Below are positions 1 through 12,535 of a stretch of DNA of 64,000 bases, piece after piece. The notes below the pieces were generated by a model, which worked only from the letters and a program-made list of their open reading frames with translations, made no database searches and was not told the DNA's origin. Within the stretch, counting starts at the first letter, position 1; each line of letters opens with the position of its first letter. The stretch is from Megalopta genalis (Eukaryota > Arthropoda > Insecta > Hymenoptera > Halictidae). The translations under genes were made by a program, and so were the position numbers. Location: assembly GCF_051020955.1 (NCBI RefSeq), contig NC_135013.1, forward strand, positions 6,856,001 through 6,920,000. The letters are read 5' to 3'.

Positions 1-2229
1 GATATTTGGTTGAATCTGTTCACAACAAATAGAACCAGATGTATTCAACATTTGAAGTTTGTAATTATATATGCAGAGTAGATTCCATGATAAAGAACAG
101 CTGTCTTTCGTATTTATCGGTTCAGCAATTGCACTCGCAACTGAAGTATTAAATAAATTTGCATTCACCTTGTTGTAAGGAACTTCGCTTGCTATAGCTG
201 ACTTTTGAGGTGACAATTGATATTATGCTATCATATTAGTATCTTTCTGAATAAATGATCGAAGAAGCCTCTAATTGTGGGGTACGTAATACGATGGATA
301 TAAAGTTCTCAACTGTTTTTGAGTATTTGATTCGAATTGTACCTTCTGTTTAAATATTATTCGTACTCTAATTTACATTGTATGCTTAAACTGTGCCGTT
401 TGTATAATTTGTAACATAGAGTTACAAAGAAAACAGGTTGTTAATTTCAGATTAATTTTTTGTCCACTTTTCGGATATTCAATTCGTGTCACTATGTGTG
501 TGTGATGCATGCGATTTAATCACTCACAAGGAAAGAACATTAATGTCGTTTAAAACGACGTTCTTGCATTAGTACTCTCTTACATCATTTCTTCCTTTCA
601 AACGTATTCTGATTATCACTTCGATTGTTAATGTTGTTAATTTACTCATGTTCCTAATTCACATGTTCATATTTATTTTTATCGTATTCCGTCATCAACA
701 TTGTAATGCCCTTTTTCCTTAGAGGTTATCAAATGAACCGTAACATTAATAAGTTTACGTAATTGGAATATCTTTAAGTCACAATCCAGCAATTTTCGAA
801 AGAAAAATAGAAATATTGCAAGGTTAATCATGTGTAAAAATATATTTGTGATAAAATTTTCATTTCTAAATTTTATACAAAAAACTTACGATACATTTAT
901 ATATAAATTTTATATAAATGATGTGTAAAACATTTACGTATATGGATGCGTAACAGTATCTGTGGTTTGATATAATTATGTGGTTACACGGTGAGACATT
1001 GATAGTGCTGACGTCATTCAATGACGTCATTATCGTATTTACATGGATGCACATGTGTTTCATATGGTGCACACCTTGATTTTCTTCTACTGTGTAGAAA
1101 ACGCTTTCCTCGTCGTAAGCTACTAAAAATATATTTTATTAATATTTTGATACATAAATACATTCCTTATATAATCCAAATAATTATTCAGTATTTTATA
1201 CAACATTATAAATGGTTTGGGTTGAGTAAAATAATAGATACAATTTTACCCAATATAATATGTACATACTTAGTATTTTTTAAATTTACATATGCAAGTG
1301 TATTATTGCACGTGCACGATATTTTATGTACATGAAATATAATGTATTTCTTTGCAACATCATTTATTTATTTATATGTATATACTATTGAAATATTGTC
1401 TATTGAGATATTTACACTTGTATATATTGTGTACATATTTGTAGCTGAACTATATAATTATTAAACTGTACATTTATGGAATTTATAGTAATTATTAATG
1501 TGTAAGGTACAATAGATCCTAAAATTCGAACAAAGTATTATTTTCCTTTTAATCCAATAAAATATTTATTATAGAAATTAAGTGTTAGCTTAATTCCTCT
1601 TTTTTCTCAATTTCATAAATAGAAATAACAAAATTTACGACTCGCATTTAAATTAATAAAATATACTTTGAAAATATATTCTATTAAAATTAGAGTATTT
1701 ATTAAACTTATTTAAATATTTTCGAAATTTTTACAAACATGGAATTCAGTGTTGACATTAATTTGTAGCTTAACAGATCTAATTTATTACGCTCTGCGTA
1801 ATGTGTTTTAACAATGAAATCGTACGAACTAAATCAAGAGTAAGTATTTTTTACAAAACAAAAATGAAACATGATTCCAGTATCTGGGACAGATGTGATA
1901 AATTCGTGGAAAACAAAGCTCTCATTGTTACAATATAAAAATAAAGCATTATTGCATTATTGGCGTTGCAGCAAATATAAATTTGAAATCAGTCTTCCTA
2001 TTGGATGCATCGTATTGGAGAGAACTATGAATGCATGACTTTCATTCGTTGACCAGGAAAACGCGTGAAATGCCAATCAGTTTTGAGGTTAGAAATCCGG
2101 ACGCAGCGATAGCCAATAAAAACGTTCGTCCTTTGCGAGCATTTCTTCGAGCGATTATTCATTGAGGCATTTGCATTTTCCCGTCGTATGTGTGACCAGG
2201 AGTACGCGAGCGTATTATTGGGACCTGTT
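1..2229. other. AT-rich non-coding stretch
   Basis: No exon with convincing coding character was found on either strand. The open frames here are short and AT-driven. Composition rises in GC from about 1,990 onward, which marks the approach to the candidate promoter at about 2.24 kb. The stretch could include the 3' end of a gene lying to the left, but no diagnostic coding exon shows this. Confidence 0.5.
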
Positions 2230-2425
2230 GTTGACACTTTCAGTCACATAACCCTTCGAATCGAATCGTGTTGTTTATACATTCCGTGGATTTAAATCTT
2301 GTCTACGCACAATCTTTGATAAATTGTCAAATTTGGAAGGTCCGTTCCTCCATTGAACGCTTGATGCGTCAAACAGACTAATAGTGCTCCAAAAGCTCTA
2401 TATTTACCCATTGTTGTAAGTGTGA
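2230..2425 (+). promoter_or_regulatory. candidate promoter and non-coding first exon of the TMEM47-like gene
   Basis: The coding part of the downstream gene starts right after a splice acceptor (tattacag, ending 3,048), so a 5' non-coding exon is needed. This patch is less AT-rich than its surroundings. It carries an arthropod-type initiator TCAGT at 2,240-2,244 and a consensus donor GTAAGT at 2,416-2,421. A first exon of roughly 2,240-2,415 spliced to 3,049 fits. This is inference, and other donors in the patch are possible. Confidence 0.35.
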
Positions 2426-3058
2426 TTACTTCGTCGAACGTAATTGTCAAAGTGAAAGATATTGTACAATTCAAGATTATACAATCGTTTAAAACTGAGA
2501 AATATGTGCTTCCCTAGAATCCGTAACAATTGCTTTATTGGGTGTGACTAATCTCCTCTTTGTTAACACGTGTAATAATAATAGTGTGTAATATATATCA
2601 CGGTAACAAGTGTTCATTCATTCCATGAATTAAGAATTTTTAATATTACGTGTGTGTTGGAAGAGCTTGTCAGAAATCATTAAAGTATCAGATTTGATAA
2701 GACTTACAACATTTGCTATTTATAAATCTGATAACAAATATTGTTACTTAATCATTAATATTCATCATTACATCAACTCAGAAGTTTGCAATAAAAAAAT
2801 AAATCACTCATACAACTCGTGTAAACTATATATGTATAGAATAAATATTATCAATGTTTGGGAGAAAACTCAATGTCCTTTTTCTCTAACGTTTAATTTC
2901 ACATCATTTCACCTATAATTTTCACATTTTCTTGTCATTGTTATATAGCCATTAGTTTCATTAAATTAATTGATAATATATATCTTCAGTTTGCTAATAC
3001 CATTATTTTTCTTTATTTTGTTATTATGAATTTGTTTTATTATTACAGCTAAACAACA

Positions 3059-5582
3059 ATGGCACAAGCTACCACCATTGAAACAATCACTATTACCAGG
3101 CCATTGAAGGTAAGTTTTGACGTTCAATGCAACAAATCATAATTAAAGCTGTAAAAGTGAACAGTATTTTTGTTTTCAATGATCCTTGAAAAAAGTTATT
3201 TGTAATGAAACTTAGAAGCATTTTTTCATGGGAGATAACAAAGATATTCTCACATTTGTTATTACAAAATCAATATTTTACAAACAAAAAAAGAAAGGTG
3301 TTCATTAAACAAAATTCATACCTTTGTAATATGAAATACAACGCTAAAAATTTCAGCAACTTGAATGTCTATAATTGAATTCAATTATATATTTAATTGC
3401 GAACATTAAACAGTGTTTTCAATAACAAACAAACCTAATTTAGGTAAGATGTACATCATTTCTTTTTAACTCTTTCTTTACTTCCTTTAATGTCGCTGAA
3501 CGCTTGCTGTACATTAAAATTTGATTATTGCGACGTGGATCAATTTATTTTTTGTAGCACATCAATTTAAAATAATTTTACGAAAAATTCGATAAGTTGT
3601 ATAATACAAAAAAAATTATATCGATGTTGCGCTCGACTTACGGAAAATCGTCATGTAACGAAAGGATTAACGCGAAAAATCAATCGTGGTCGCTATTAAA
3701 ATTATCTAGAAATATTTTTATAAATAGAACATGTCTTAAGTTTCTCTTCAACTAAAATGCAACCCTCTACCGCGTACGCGCACTGCGCCACGACCTTTAA
3801 TGGGCGCAGCCTCCCTAGAACCCAATTACTCCCCCAACCTCGAACAGAGACTCTGTCCCTGGTTGACCTCGCTGAACGAACAATCTTTCGACACTTTTGT
3901 CGGACACCTAAAAGAAAGTTTCGTAGCAACAATGTAACATCGCGCGTTGTCGTGGCGGGACACGATCGAAAGTTGTTTCACGAAGTCGAGGAAAAAACGT
4001 AATAAACTTGCTTGATGCATGTTTACTTCCGAAGTGTTTTTCATTCGTGAAGAAGGTTTCGTGTCTTCGAACGGTCTTTAAATGCTTCCCTGTCGTCCAC
4101 CGAGCTTATTCCGCGGACGAGTGTACGATGTGCCGTAAATGGTACACGAAGAAAGTTAACAGACTGTGAAAAACTTCGGAACAGTTTTAATTAAGTAAAT
4201 AGGCCTCGAATTCTGTCCACTTGAGACCGATCTTGAAAGTATATTGTACATCTATGATGATCATGTATACAGTCGCGGACGATCACATGGGCGATACCGA
4301 AATCGCACAGGTACCTTCCAGCTTTACTATGAATTTATTGCGTGGATACTGTTAACATCTCATTGTAAGATCAGTTAATTTGTTATTATGAATGATATTC
4401 TGAGAAAATCTTCTGGGCTTAAGAGTATCTTTGATTACCATTTAGAATACTGTGACATTGCATAATTGTTTGAATTCTCAACATTTCATTTATCTGTTTA
4501 AATAAATAACTGAACTAATACATTTCTGTGTTATTATTGCTTACAGGTGATAGCATTTATATGTGGGGTAATAGTGATATTGTTGATGATAATGGGTTTG
4601 GCTTCCACTGATTGGTTGATGGCATTAGGATGGAGACAGGGTTTATTTGCGCACTGCATCGAAGAAGGTGCACCTACACCGTTGCCATTTAATATGCCAG
4701 ATCCAGCTGGGTGTTATCAGTCCAGAGATGCACGTACGGAGAACTTTCATAACTAATTATGACCTTAAGATAAGAAAATTGCTGCAATTATTACTATATG
4801 AAGTATAAAATGTTTCACTAATATTTTATACTTTTTATAAGATAAAAGTAGGGATGATGCTAAAATTGTATCACTATCATATTAGTATTTTTATATCTTA
4901 ATTCTACTATAATTATTTAAATGCAAATGATAATGTTGGTGTAATACTAATATTTTATATTTTCGTCTATGTTTCATAAGTCTTCATTTGTACTTTCTTT
5001 GCAGCATATATAAAAGCAGCTGCTGCCTTGTGCGTAGTATGCTTGTTGTCAGACATCGCTGCAACAATTCTCACTGGGCTTGGTTTAAGGTCACAAGATA
5101 ATCGTGATAAACATAAATATTACAGATTTGCAGTCTTCTGCATGGGCTTTGCATGTAAGTGTAATACGTAAATTAATAATTGCACTTATTTTGTGATATA
5201 TATACGTAATTACAACCTTTGATTTCAGTGTTATCACTCTTAATAGCTTTGGTGATATATCCAGTATGTTTTGCAGCAGAATTAAATCTCGGTGAGTCAG
5301 TAATTCATGATATTAGAGAATTGCTATTCGTTTTTACATACTAAAATAATAATTTGTAAATCCCTAGGAAACCGAACAATGTGGGAGTTTGGTTGGGCAT
5401 ATGGAGTTGGATGGGGTGCCGCTATATTCTTATTTGGTGGAGCCGTGTTGTTATTATGCGATAAGGAAAGCGAGGAGATTTATTACAAAGAAAGAAAGAT
5501 TGTGCGCGATGATATCGGTGGTGGCGGTTCTATGATTGGTATGGGACATCATGGTGGACAAAGTGGGACGCAATTGGCCTAG
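3059..5582 (+). CDS. TMEM47-like four-pass membrane protein (claudin/PMP22 superfamily)
   Basis: There are five coding exons: 3,059-3,109, 4,547-4,733, 5,005-5,154, 5,229-5,291 and 5,368-5,582. All junctions are GT-AG and phases agree, giving 221 residues. The start is the first ATG after the acceptor (context acaacaATGG), and the protein begins MAQATTIETITITRPLK. Four hydrophobic segments lie at about residues 18-38, 82-107, 122-148 and 160-183. The first extracellular loop has the claudin-like pattern of W, GLF and two cysteines (GWRQGLFAHC ... GCYQ). The last membrane segment, EFGWAYGVGWGAAIFLFGGA, closely resembles the same part of vertebrate TMEM47, and the short acidic/tyrosine tail (SEEIYY) resembles the TMEM47 C-terminus. 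Vertebrate TMEM47 lies at cell junctions; a junction or plasma-membrane role here is inferred from family. The insect protein adds a glycine/histidine-rich tail (GGGGSMIGMGHHGG) after residue about 199. Exon structure and frame are directly visible; the family call is from recall of the motif pattern. Confidence 0.9.
3745..4145. other. GC-richer island inside the first coding intron
   Basis: Within the intron 3,110-4,546 this block is clearly less AT-rich than the flanks and holds short open frames on both strands. None resembles a known protein. It could be an alternative first exon or promoter, or an enhancer. Nothing in the sequence decides between these. Confidence 0.25.
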
Positions 5583-8500
5583 TGGCATTGCTCCCTGCCC
5601 GACGTTGTTCTCTAGGTGATTAATTTCTTCTCTTTCTGTCCTCACATTTTTGATACATTCATCAAGGGACGTACACACACGTAAAGAGTGAATGGTTTTT
5701 ATATGTAGTCTACTTGTTACACCAGCATATATTGGACTTAATTATTACTTCGATATAGGATGTACAAAAACATTCGATCGAATCCGTCAATCGGATGCTT
5801 GACGACAAAAGTATTTGCGACTTGACTGAGACTTTGATTAAGTTCGTTCATTTGTTACCAGTTTTTCATTCTCTCATATCGACAATTTCGGGACCATTGC
5901 TATTTTTGGTTTACCACGATATTGTGTTTTATGCGAATTACACAGCCACAACTATTTTTTTATAGTATTTACATTGTTTTTTTAAATTTACTAATCGATT
6001 TTTGATACCATTGCCAATGGTAGCATTCACTGTACATTTCTTATCTAAAGGATCAATTGATGACGAAGCCGCGTTTACTGTTACTATCTAATTCCGGACC
6101 TAATGACAAGTAATGTTTTTACCCGAACTTTTGAGTTTGTGCTAATGTTTCAAACTCCTCTGTGCCTGCATTGATAGATCACTATTGTCTCTGGTTAGCT
6201 TCAAAAGAAAAAGATGGTTTCTGCTGCTTCAGAACAAGGTTTATGATATATGAGTACTTAACAAATTTGATGTCTCATTATGCTCGAAAATATAAACAAA
6301 AATATTAACAGTAAGCAGCCAAAAGATCATGCAAAAGGAATTAATAAGATTATAGGGAAAACACTGCCGTTTATTAGTAAACTATAGATTATTGATTCTT
6401 ATGATTGTTTTTTGCATAAAACGTGCAGCTTTGATTTATTATTATTTATTATGTATTAGTATACTTTCTATATGTAGTATGTACATATATACACATATCT
6501 ATATATATATCTATATTAGATGTTAGTAATTTATTGTTCGCTTTCATTTATTATTATTTTTCCTACTATAATTGAAAGTGATATTTGATTTAATCGAGTG
6601 ATTTGCGATCTTGTAGCGACCAGTATGTTTAGTATAATATTCTGATGTAACATTAACATAATGTTCATAACTTCTACTTCCATATATTCTGCAATGAATT
6701 TGGGCCAAAAATTGCTCTAAGTGTATTACATCTTGTGATTACATATACGCACAGAAGTATATGAATGAAACTATGAAATTCGAGTAAAACCAATCTTCAG
6801 TGTCGACTTAACGAAAGCATTTTAAAAGATCATATGCTTGGGCACACTTCGTCGATTAGTATAAATAAGATTCTTTTTACTGACAATTAATATATTTTGA
6901 AAAGTAAAAAGTTGCGGTATGATTATGAATTAATCAGCGAGTCACTAATTATTTAGTTATATCTGGTTTAATCTTTCCATATTTTGTATACGTTATCCTA
7001 CAGTCTTCCTTTTTTGCTAATGGAAATACGAATATTTGTTTATATATGAAACATGCAATTGCTACCTCCAAGAAATTTGGATTTCTTAAACAATTGTTTT
7101 CCGTGTTGAAAATACACAAAGAAAAAAGTGGATGCATGAAAGCGAAGGAAAAAAATATTTTCCTGTAATTCTTCCAAACTGATGAAACATAATTTTTAAA
7201 GCTGGTTTCTTTAGAAGATTAACTTCAGTTATCATCTCTTATTACTTTACATCATAAAATTAAGAATTTTATAATCTTTATTTGTATAAAGTATTTGTTT
7301 CATCTATTTCTATAGTATCTTTTTTACCGGACAGTATAAACGACCGAAATTCCGAAAAGCATTTAACGAAACAAAAGAGCATTTCGAAAAGCAATAGTGC
7401 AAATTAAAATATGTACAAGGCTGGTATGAATTTTCACAATGGTCTGTAAAGATTGTCAGTACTTCCAGAATATCTTTTTCGTTCTACAGAAGGAAAAGGG
7501 TTAATACGTGTCATATCGACAGTAATTTTATCAAATTATTGACACTTTAAAAAAACATGTATGCAATGTGAGAGCTGACATATGTACGCGTTATGAAGTT
7601 TCCAATGATATTTTCAGTACCACCGACATGCAGAAATGGTGATACTGAAAGTTCATTGAATGTAACTGAACAAAGATACAATTTCTAGTAGTATCATACA
7701 TTTCATAGTGACTCTTGTTCAGTGGTCATTCCTTCTTCCTTTCTTCTTATTCAATCATTCAAATCGAACAATGATTTATAATTTCTACCTATTATCTGTA
7801 GGGAGAAGTTTAACTTCCCTAAAAGTAAAATACATTTTATGTTGAACACAAGCACTATATATTTAAGTGTGCGATGGAATAGAGGCAGCTCGGGCAGGTA
7901 TTATCTATTATGTTATCTGCATTACATACGTGTACGTATATGTATATATAGGTATTTTATAAATACATGTAATAGAATGATACACTTGCAGTTACTGCGA
8001 TACTCTAAAGAAAAAAAATGGAGTTTTAATGGGAACGAAATTCATACATGCACTTCGTATAACGCGGCAGATCAATCATGCTTTCTGAGAGGGGGGGAAA
8101 AAGAACTGTATAAGATTAAGAGTTACAGTGCGTTTGATTCTTTGCCGTACACTGTCGATTTGCGCCTTTCGATTTTGATATGTGCTATTAATGACATAGA
8201 GTACTACGTAAGACTAAGTGTAACCGAGTATTGAAATGTGTTGAAAGCAGAACAAGTGAATCGTTGATACATTAATTAAGATGTTTACAATATACGAAAG
8301 AGTATTATACATCAACAAAGAGAGAATTTAAGTGATTGTAAATTGAGTACAATAGTAATTGCATTCTACTTGTCACTGGTAGTATTTGTTAAAAAACAAC
8401 TATATGAGGCTGGAATTAGAATTTTGGTATGTTAAGTGATAGTTTGAAAATGCAAATTGCTCCGTGCAATGAAAACCAGATTAGAATTTGAATTTTATGG

Positions 8501-8740
8501 GCGGGTAGTATACAACTTGCAACTGCCATGCATTAGAATTGCAGTGTAGATAACAATCCATCGTTTTCTACTGTATTATCACAGAATAATATACAGATAA
8601 TTTAGACAGCCATAAGATGATTGTGTAATTAAGTGATGATAGATATATTGTAGAATTAATAGAGCACCATTCCAGAGTAAAAAATATCACAGTTATTTGT
8701 TACGTGTACACATTCGCAAATAAAAAGTAGATTCTCTGTT
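5583..8740 (+). other. probable long 3' UTR of the TMEM47-like gene
   Basis: After the stop codon at 5,580-5,582 there is no further convincing coding exon. The first clear AATAAA hexamers I see on the + strand are at 8,719-8,724 and 8,765-8,770. The first is followed by a GT-rich stretch (tctgttgtgtacc), as expected at a cleavage site. A 3' UTR of about 3.1 kb is therefore possible, though a variant poly(A) signal could end the transcript earlier. Open frames here, such as a 131-codon one at 7,839-8,234, show no recognisable protein. Confidence 0.35.
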
Positions 8741-8770
8741 GTGTACCTATAGAACAAATGTTTTAATAAA
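8719..8770 (+). terminator. candidate polyadenylation signals, + strand
   Basis: Two AATAAA hexamers (8,719-8,724 and 8,765-8,770) with a GT-rich downstream element after the first. Another lies at 9,645-9,650. Assignment to the TMEM47-like transcript is by position only. Confidence 0.3.
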
Positions 8771-11690
8771 ATAATTACACAAATTTAGTAAGAACCGTAC
8801 AATACTGAATAGAAATATATTTTATTTTATCTTAATTTGCCTGCCATGTTAAAGAAATGGTATTACTGTAATAATAATAATAACACGACAGAGACGATCG
8901 TGTGATTGTGTCAGAGAATTGTTTTTACAATGGTTACTTCCTAATTTCTACATGATAATAAGACATTACTCTGAAACGTTAATAGAAAACAGTTGATTAT
9001 TTACCATACAAATGTTTGCAAACTAGAAAGTCTATTATCGTACGTAATAGATTCGCGTACAGCACACAAGGTAGATGAAAATAATTTAGTCGATATTTAC
9101 GAACATTTCATATTGTACACAGTGTGTCCCGAGTTATCTGAGAATAGTCAGACAAATCATAAAAACTAGGAACAGTTCTACAAGGAACACTTCTACAAGG
9201 ATCACACTTGATCGATATGCATACATAACAAAATTCAAAAATATTGAATTGAAACTTTGAAATCGTTCCTATCATTGTACCTATCTAAAAGCGATACAGC
9301 TTGTATAATACTTCCCAACAAACCAAAGATATTGGAGAAATTCTTGCGCATTTTTTTGAATTTTTCGTGAAATGTTCAGCTGCTCATAGATAACTGAGAC
9401 ACATTATAGAAAACATATCGTACTTATCCATGCATATCGTAGTAGATGTCCCAGAAGGTGTAGAACAAAGAAATTGTAAATTCGTTTTCCTCATCGAAAA
9501 TGTTATGAAACGATACCAAGTAAAATTATACGAGAAAATTATTTATGCGTCATATTACAATGTAAACATATCTTAATACTGTACAAAGAATAAACTATAT
9601 ACATCTGAAAATTGAATACGTATTTATTTGCATATTGTTTAAACAATAAAATACAACAGGATGCATAGAATATTTCAAAATTTGAACGAAGGTGGTTCAC
9701 CAAGGTTTTCGTAATGTAATATTTTTTATCGCATATAGGGTGAAATAGAGAGAATTAAATAAGACGTCGTTGATTTTTAAATAATTATTAATATTCAGCA
9801 ATATAGAGCGATACAAAGAGTGAAAAATTAACGTACTGAAGAGGGCCTGCGAACGCTAAACGCAACAAAATTTTCTCAGACTCGTATATAAACAATGACA
9901 CAACGCTACGACGACGATTTTAAGTAATAAATACATGTGTGTGCACGTGTGCTCAAATGGTGTGTGCGTGTACGTACATGCAACAAAGTATTGCTGAATA
10001 ATTATCTCTCGTGTGTGTTTCTATCATCCGTATAAATACAAAATAAGATTACATATGTATATTTATATATATGTATCTATATATATAAGCTTAACAAAAA
10101 GAAAAAAAGTAGTGTACAAAATAGAAATCTATTTCCAGAATTCATTATGATATAAAAATTAATTTTCATCGGAAAAATATATACATGTACACGCAGACTC
10201 TCGTTCGTCCATGCCGATTGTGGAAAACTTAACAAGCACATTTGCGACAAAACTACGATATACTTCTCTCACTGGGTAACTGACATAAATTTTTATCTCC
10301 CGTATTTTCAATCCACTTCTCATCATCACTCGTTCTATCACAAAACTGGAGAACTGACAATATGTGACGTGATCATCGGTCGATACACCGTTTTGCCTAT
10401 TTGCCAATTCTTCACTCCCGCAGAGAAACTATTTATCGCGTTTGGCAGTAAAATATATGTATCAAAAATGTTCAACTTGCTAACGCTTATAAAAGATATA
10501 AAATATCTTACGCACCATCGAGAAATGCTATTAAATACTAAACGATTTGCATCATCATCTGATTGATAAAGAGATATTTTTTTCCTCATTGTAAACAATC
10601 CAAACTAAACATCCTACCTAATTGCATCGTTTTTGTTTTCATTTAAATGAACTTGCTAATTCTCTCTCTCTCTCTCTCTCCTCTCTTTTGCCCTATCTTC
10701 GTGTATATATAAGGTTTTTAAATTTTTTCCTTTTTTAATACAAATACAAGAAAAAAAATTAAAAAAAAGAACGCTTGATACTGTCAGAGACTCTCCGTGC
10801 GCTAGTCAAGGTTACCCTCGTTAAACGAATAAATCACAGGCACTGCTCTGTGTTGTTTATTTTCTCCTCGTTACGAAAAAGGAGCCACTTACATTTTCGT
10901 AACAAGATTCGGAACGAAAACGTGAAACGCTTAAAAAGAAGTCAATTGTCTTCCTTCTCGATGCGAAACGTCCTGCGTATAAACTGTAAGACAACGTTTC
11001 ACTAATTACGTGTCCTACAAACTTATGTAAGCTCTATGTTGTTTGTTTGTTTGTTTGTTTGTTTGTGTGTGTGTGTGTGTGTGTGCGTGTGTGTGTTTGT
11101 TTGTACGTGTTTGCTTGTGTCGCCACATGTACGTCACCGAGCAAATAAAACTCGGAACATTGAACTTTAAGTCAGTGGTATTCCATATGTGTTTAAATTT
11201 GTTATATTTCTGTCAAGAATTCTACTAAACAACAAGGCATAAAGAGGCTCCAATGCTATTGTTTCATGGAACACCATTGCCTCAAGCTATTTTAACATGT
11301 AATTTCAAAAGTAACAGTATTTATTATAATGCATATTCAAGAACCGATTCTTCATCGAATATCGCGTACACTCGTACACACGGCGAGGACTTAAAGTTAT
11401 ACAAACGGATTCTGGGAAAATTATACACTTTTATCTTACAAGGCAAAATCACCAAATCCGAAAATCCTGATCTACATGAAACTTTGTGTGTGTACATGGA
11501 GCATAGTAGACTGTGGACCATTGTGCAAAAGAGAATTTCTTTGGCATAATGTCATAGCATCAACGCGTAGATGTAATAATAAAAATATGCAGAGAATAAT
11601 TATTCCGTAAAAAAGAGCAGTTCGATAATCGAATATTTTTTAACGTAATTATCTAACCGACTCAAAATAGAACAGAACATTAAATATATT
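8771..11690. other. intergenic stretch between convergent genes
   Basis: AT-rich and without a recognisable exon. It contains a short (CT)n tract at about 10,660-10,690 and a GTTT/GT microsatellite at 11,041-11,104. Small open frames at 10,159-10,598 and 11,253-11,549 have no recognisable content. Confidence 0.4.
11040..11104 (+). repeat. (GTTT)n-(GT)n microsatellite
   Basis: About six copies of the tetranucleotide GTTT are followed by an uninterrupted GT run and a return to GT/TTTG. Confidence 0.9.
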
Positions 11691-11746
11691 CAAACTTTTA
11701 TTTATTACTAGAAAAAACAAAAGAAATGCAAAAGTGTAGAGGTCAT

Positions 11747-11771
11747 TTTATTCTCCTAAGGAGTTTTTATT
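11747..11771 (-). terminator. candidate polyadenylation signals of the RhoGEF gene
   Basis: TTTATT (AATAAA on the minus strand) occurs at 11,747-11,752 and 11,766-11,771, and also at 11,697-11,706. These lie about 765-840 bases beyond the stop codon of the minus-strand gene, which would give a 3' UTR of about 0.8 kb. Which one is used cannot be told from sequence alone. Confidence 0.3.
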
Positions 11772-12535
11772 GAGTCAACTGAACGAAATTGTTTCTCGTA
11801 CACTTCATTTACGTACGTACCGTACATATAGAAAGTTTCATTAAATCTTATGTTTTTGAATTAGATAACTTCTCTTGTTAGTAATAGTATTTAAATATAA
11901 TTCAACTCGCGAAAATATTTGAATACTACTGTTAATAGTAACAATGTAATATTTTTCACTTTCACGCATATTGTTTTGTACAAATATTTTCAACATTTAC
12001 CAACCTTTCAGTTCATTCGATTCGAGCTGGTTACGTACTCCACGCTAATCTTTGTTCTAATTTTTTTCTATTCTAAAGTTGCACGATGATAATCGTGTCG
12101 GAGGCACGATTAAATAACGTATACGAGCGTACACAGTAAAAGCAGTCTACAACAAAATATATGATCTCCTCAGCATGATGAAAGCGTACCTTATAAAATA
12201 CAAAAAATGTTTTACTTTTTTCTTTTTTTTTTTTAAAGAGAGCTATGCGAGAACTAGATCTTTACACTGTCATGATAAGGACACACGTTCGTGTCTCGGT
12301 ATAATAACTTCATTGTAGTTCCGAAATAATTCTCAGTGAACACCTGACTTAAAATCGCACTACGCAATCAACGAATTCCTATCGAGTATCCTTATTACTT
12401 AAAGAGATACACATCAGTTCAACAATATTATTTGGTCCTAATTGCCGGTAAAAAACATTACCGTTACCGACATTGAGAGTAGCATGTCTATACGTACTGA
12501 CGCAGGCGTGACGGTTGTCCTAGCATAACTGAGTA

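Noticed and set aside
2292..2474. Minus-strand frame with a signal-peptide-like start MGKYRAFGALLVCLTHQAF
   Set aside because: Only 39 codons from this methionine, no recognisable continuation by splicing, and it overlaps the candidate + strand first exon. It could still be a small antisense peptide.
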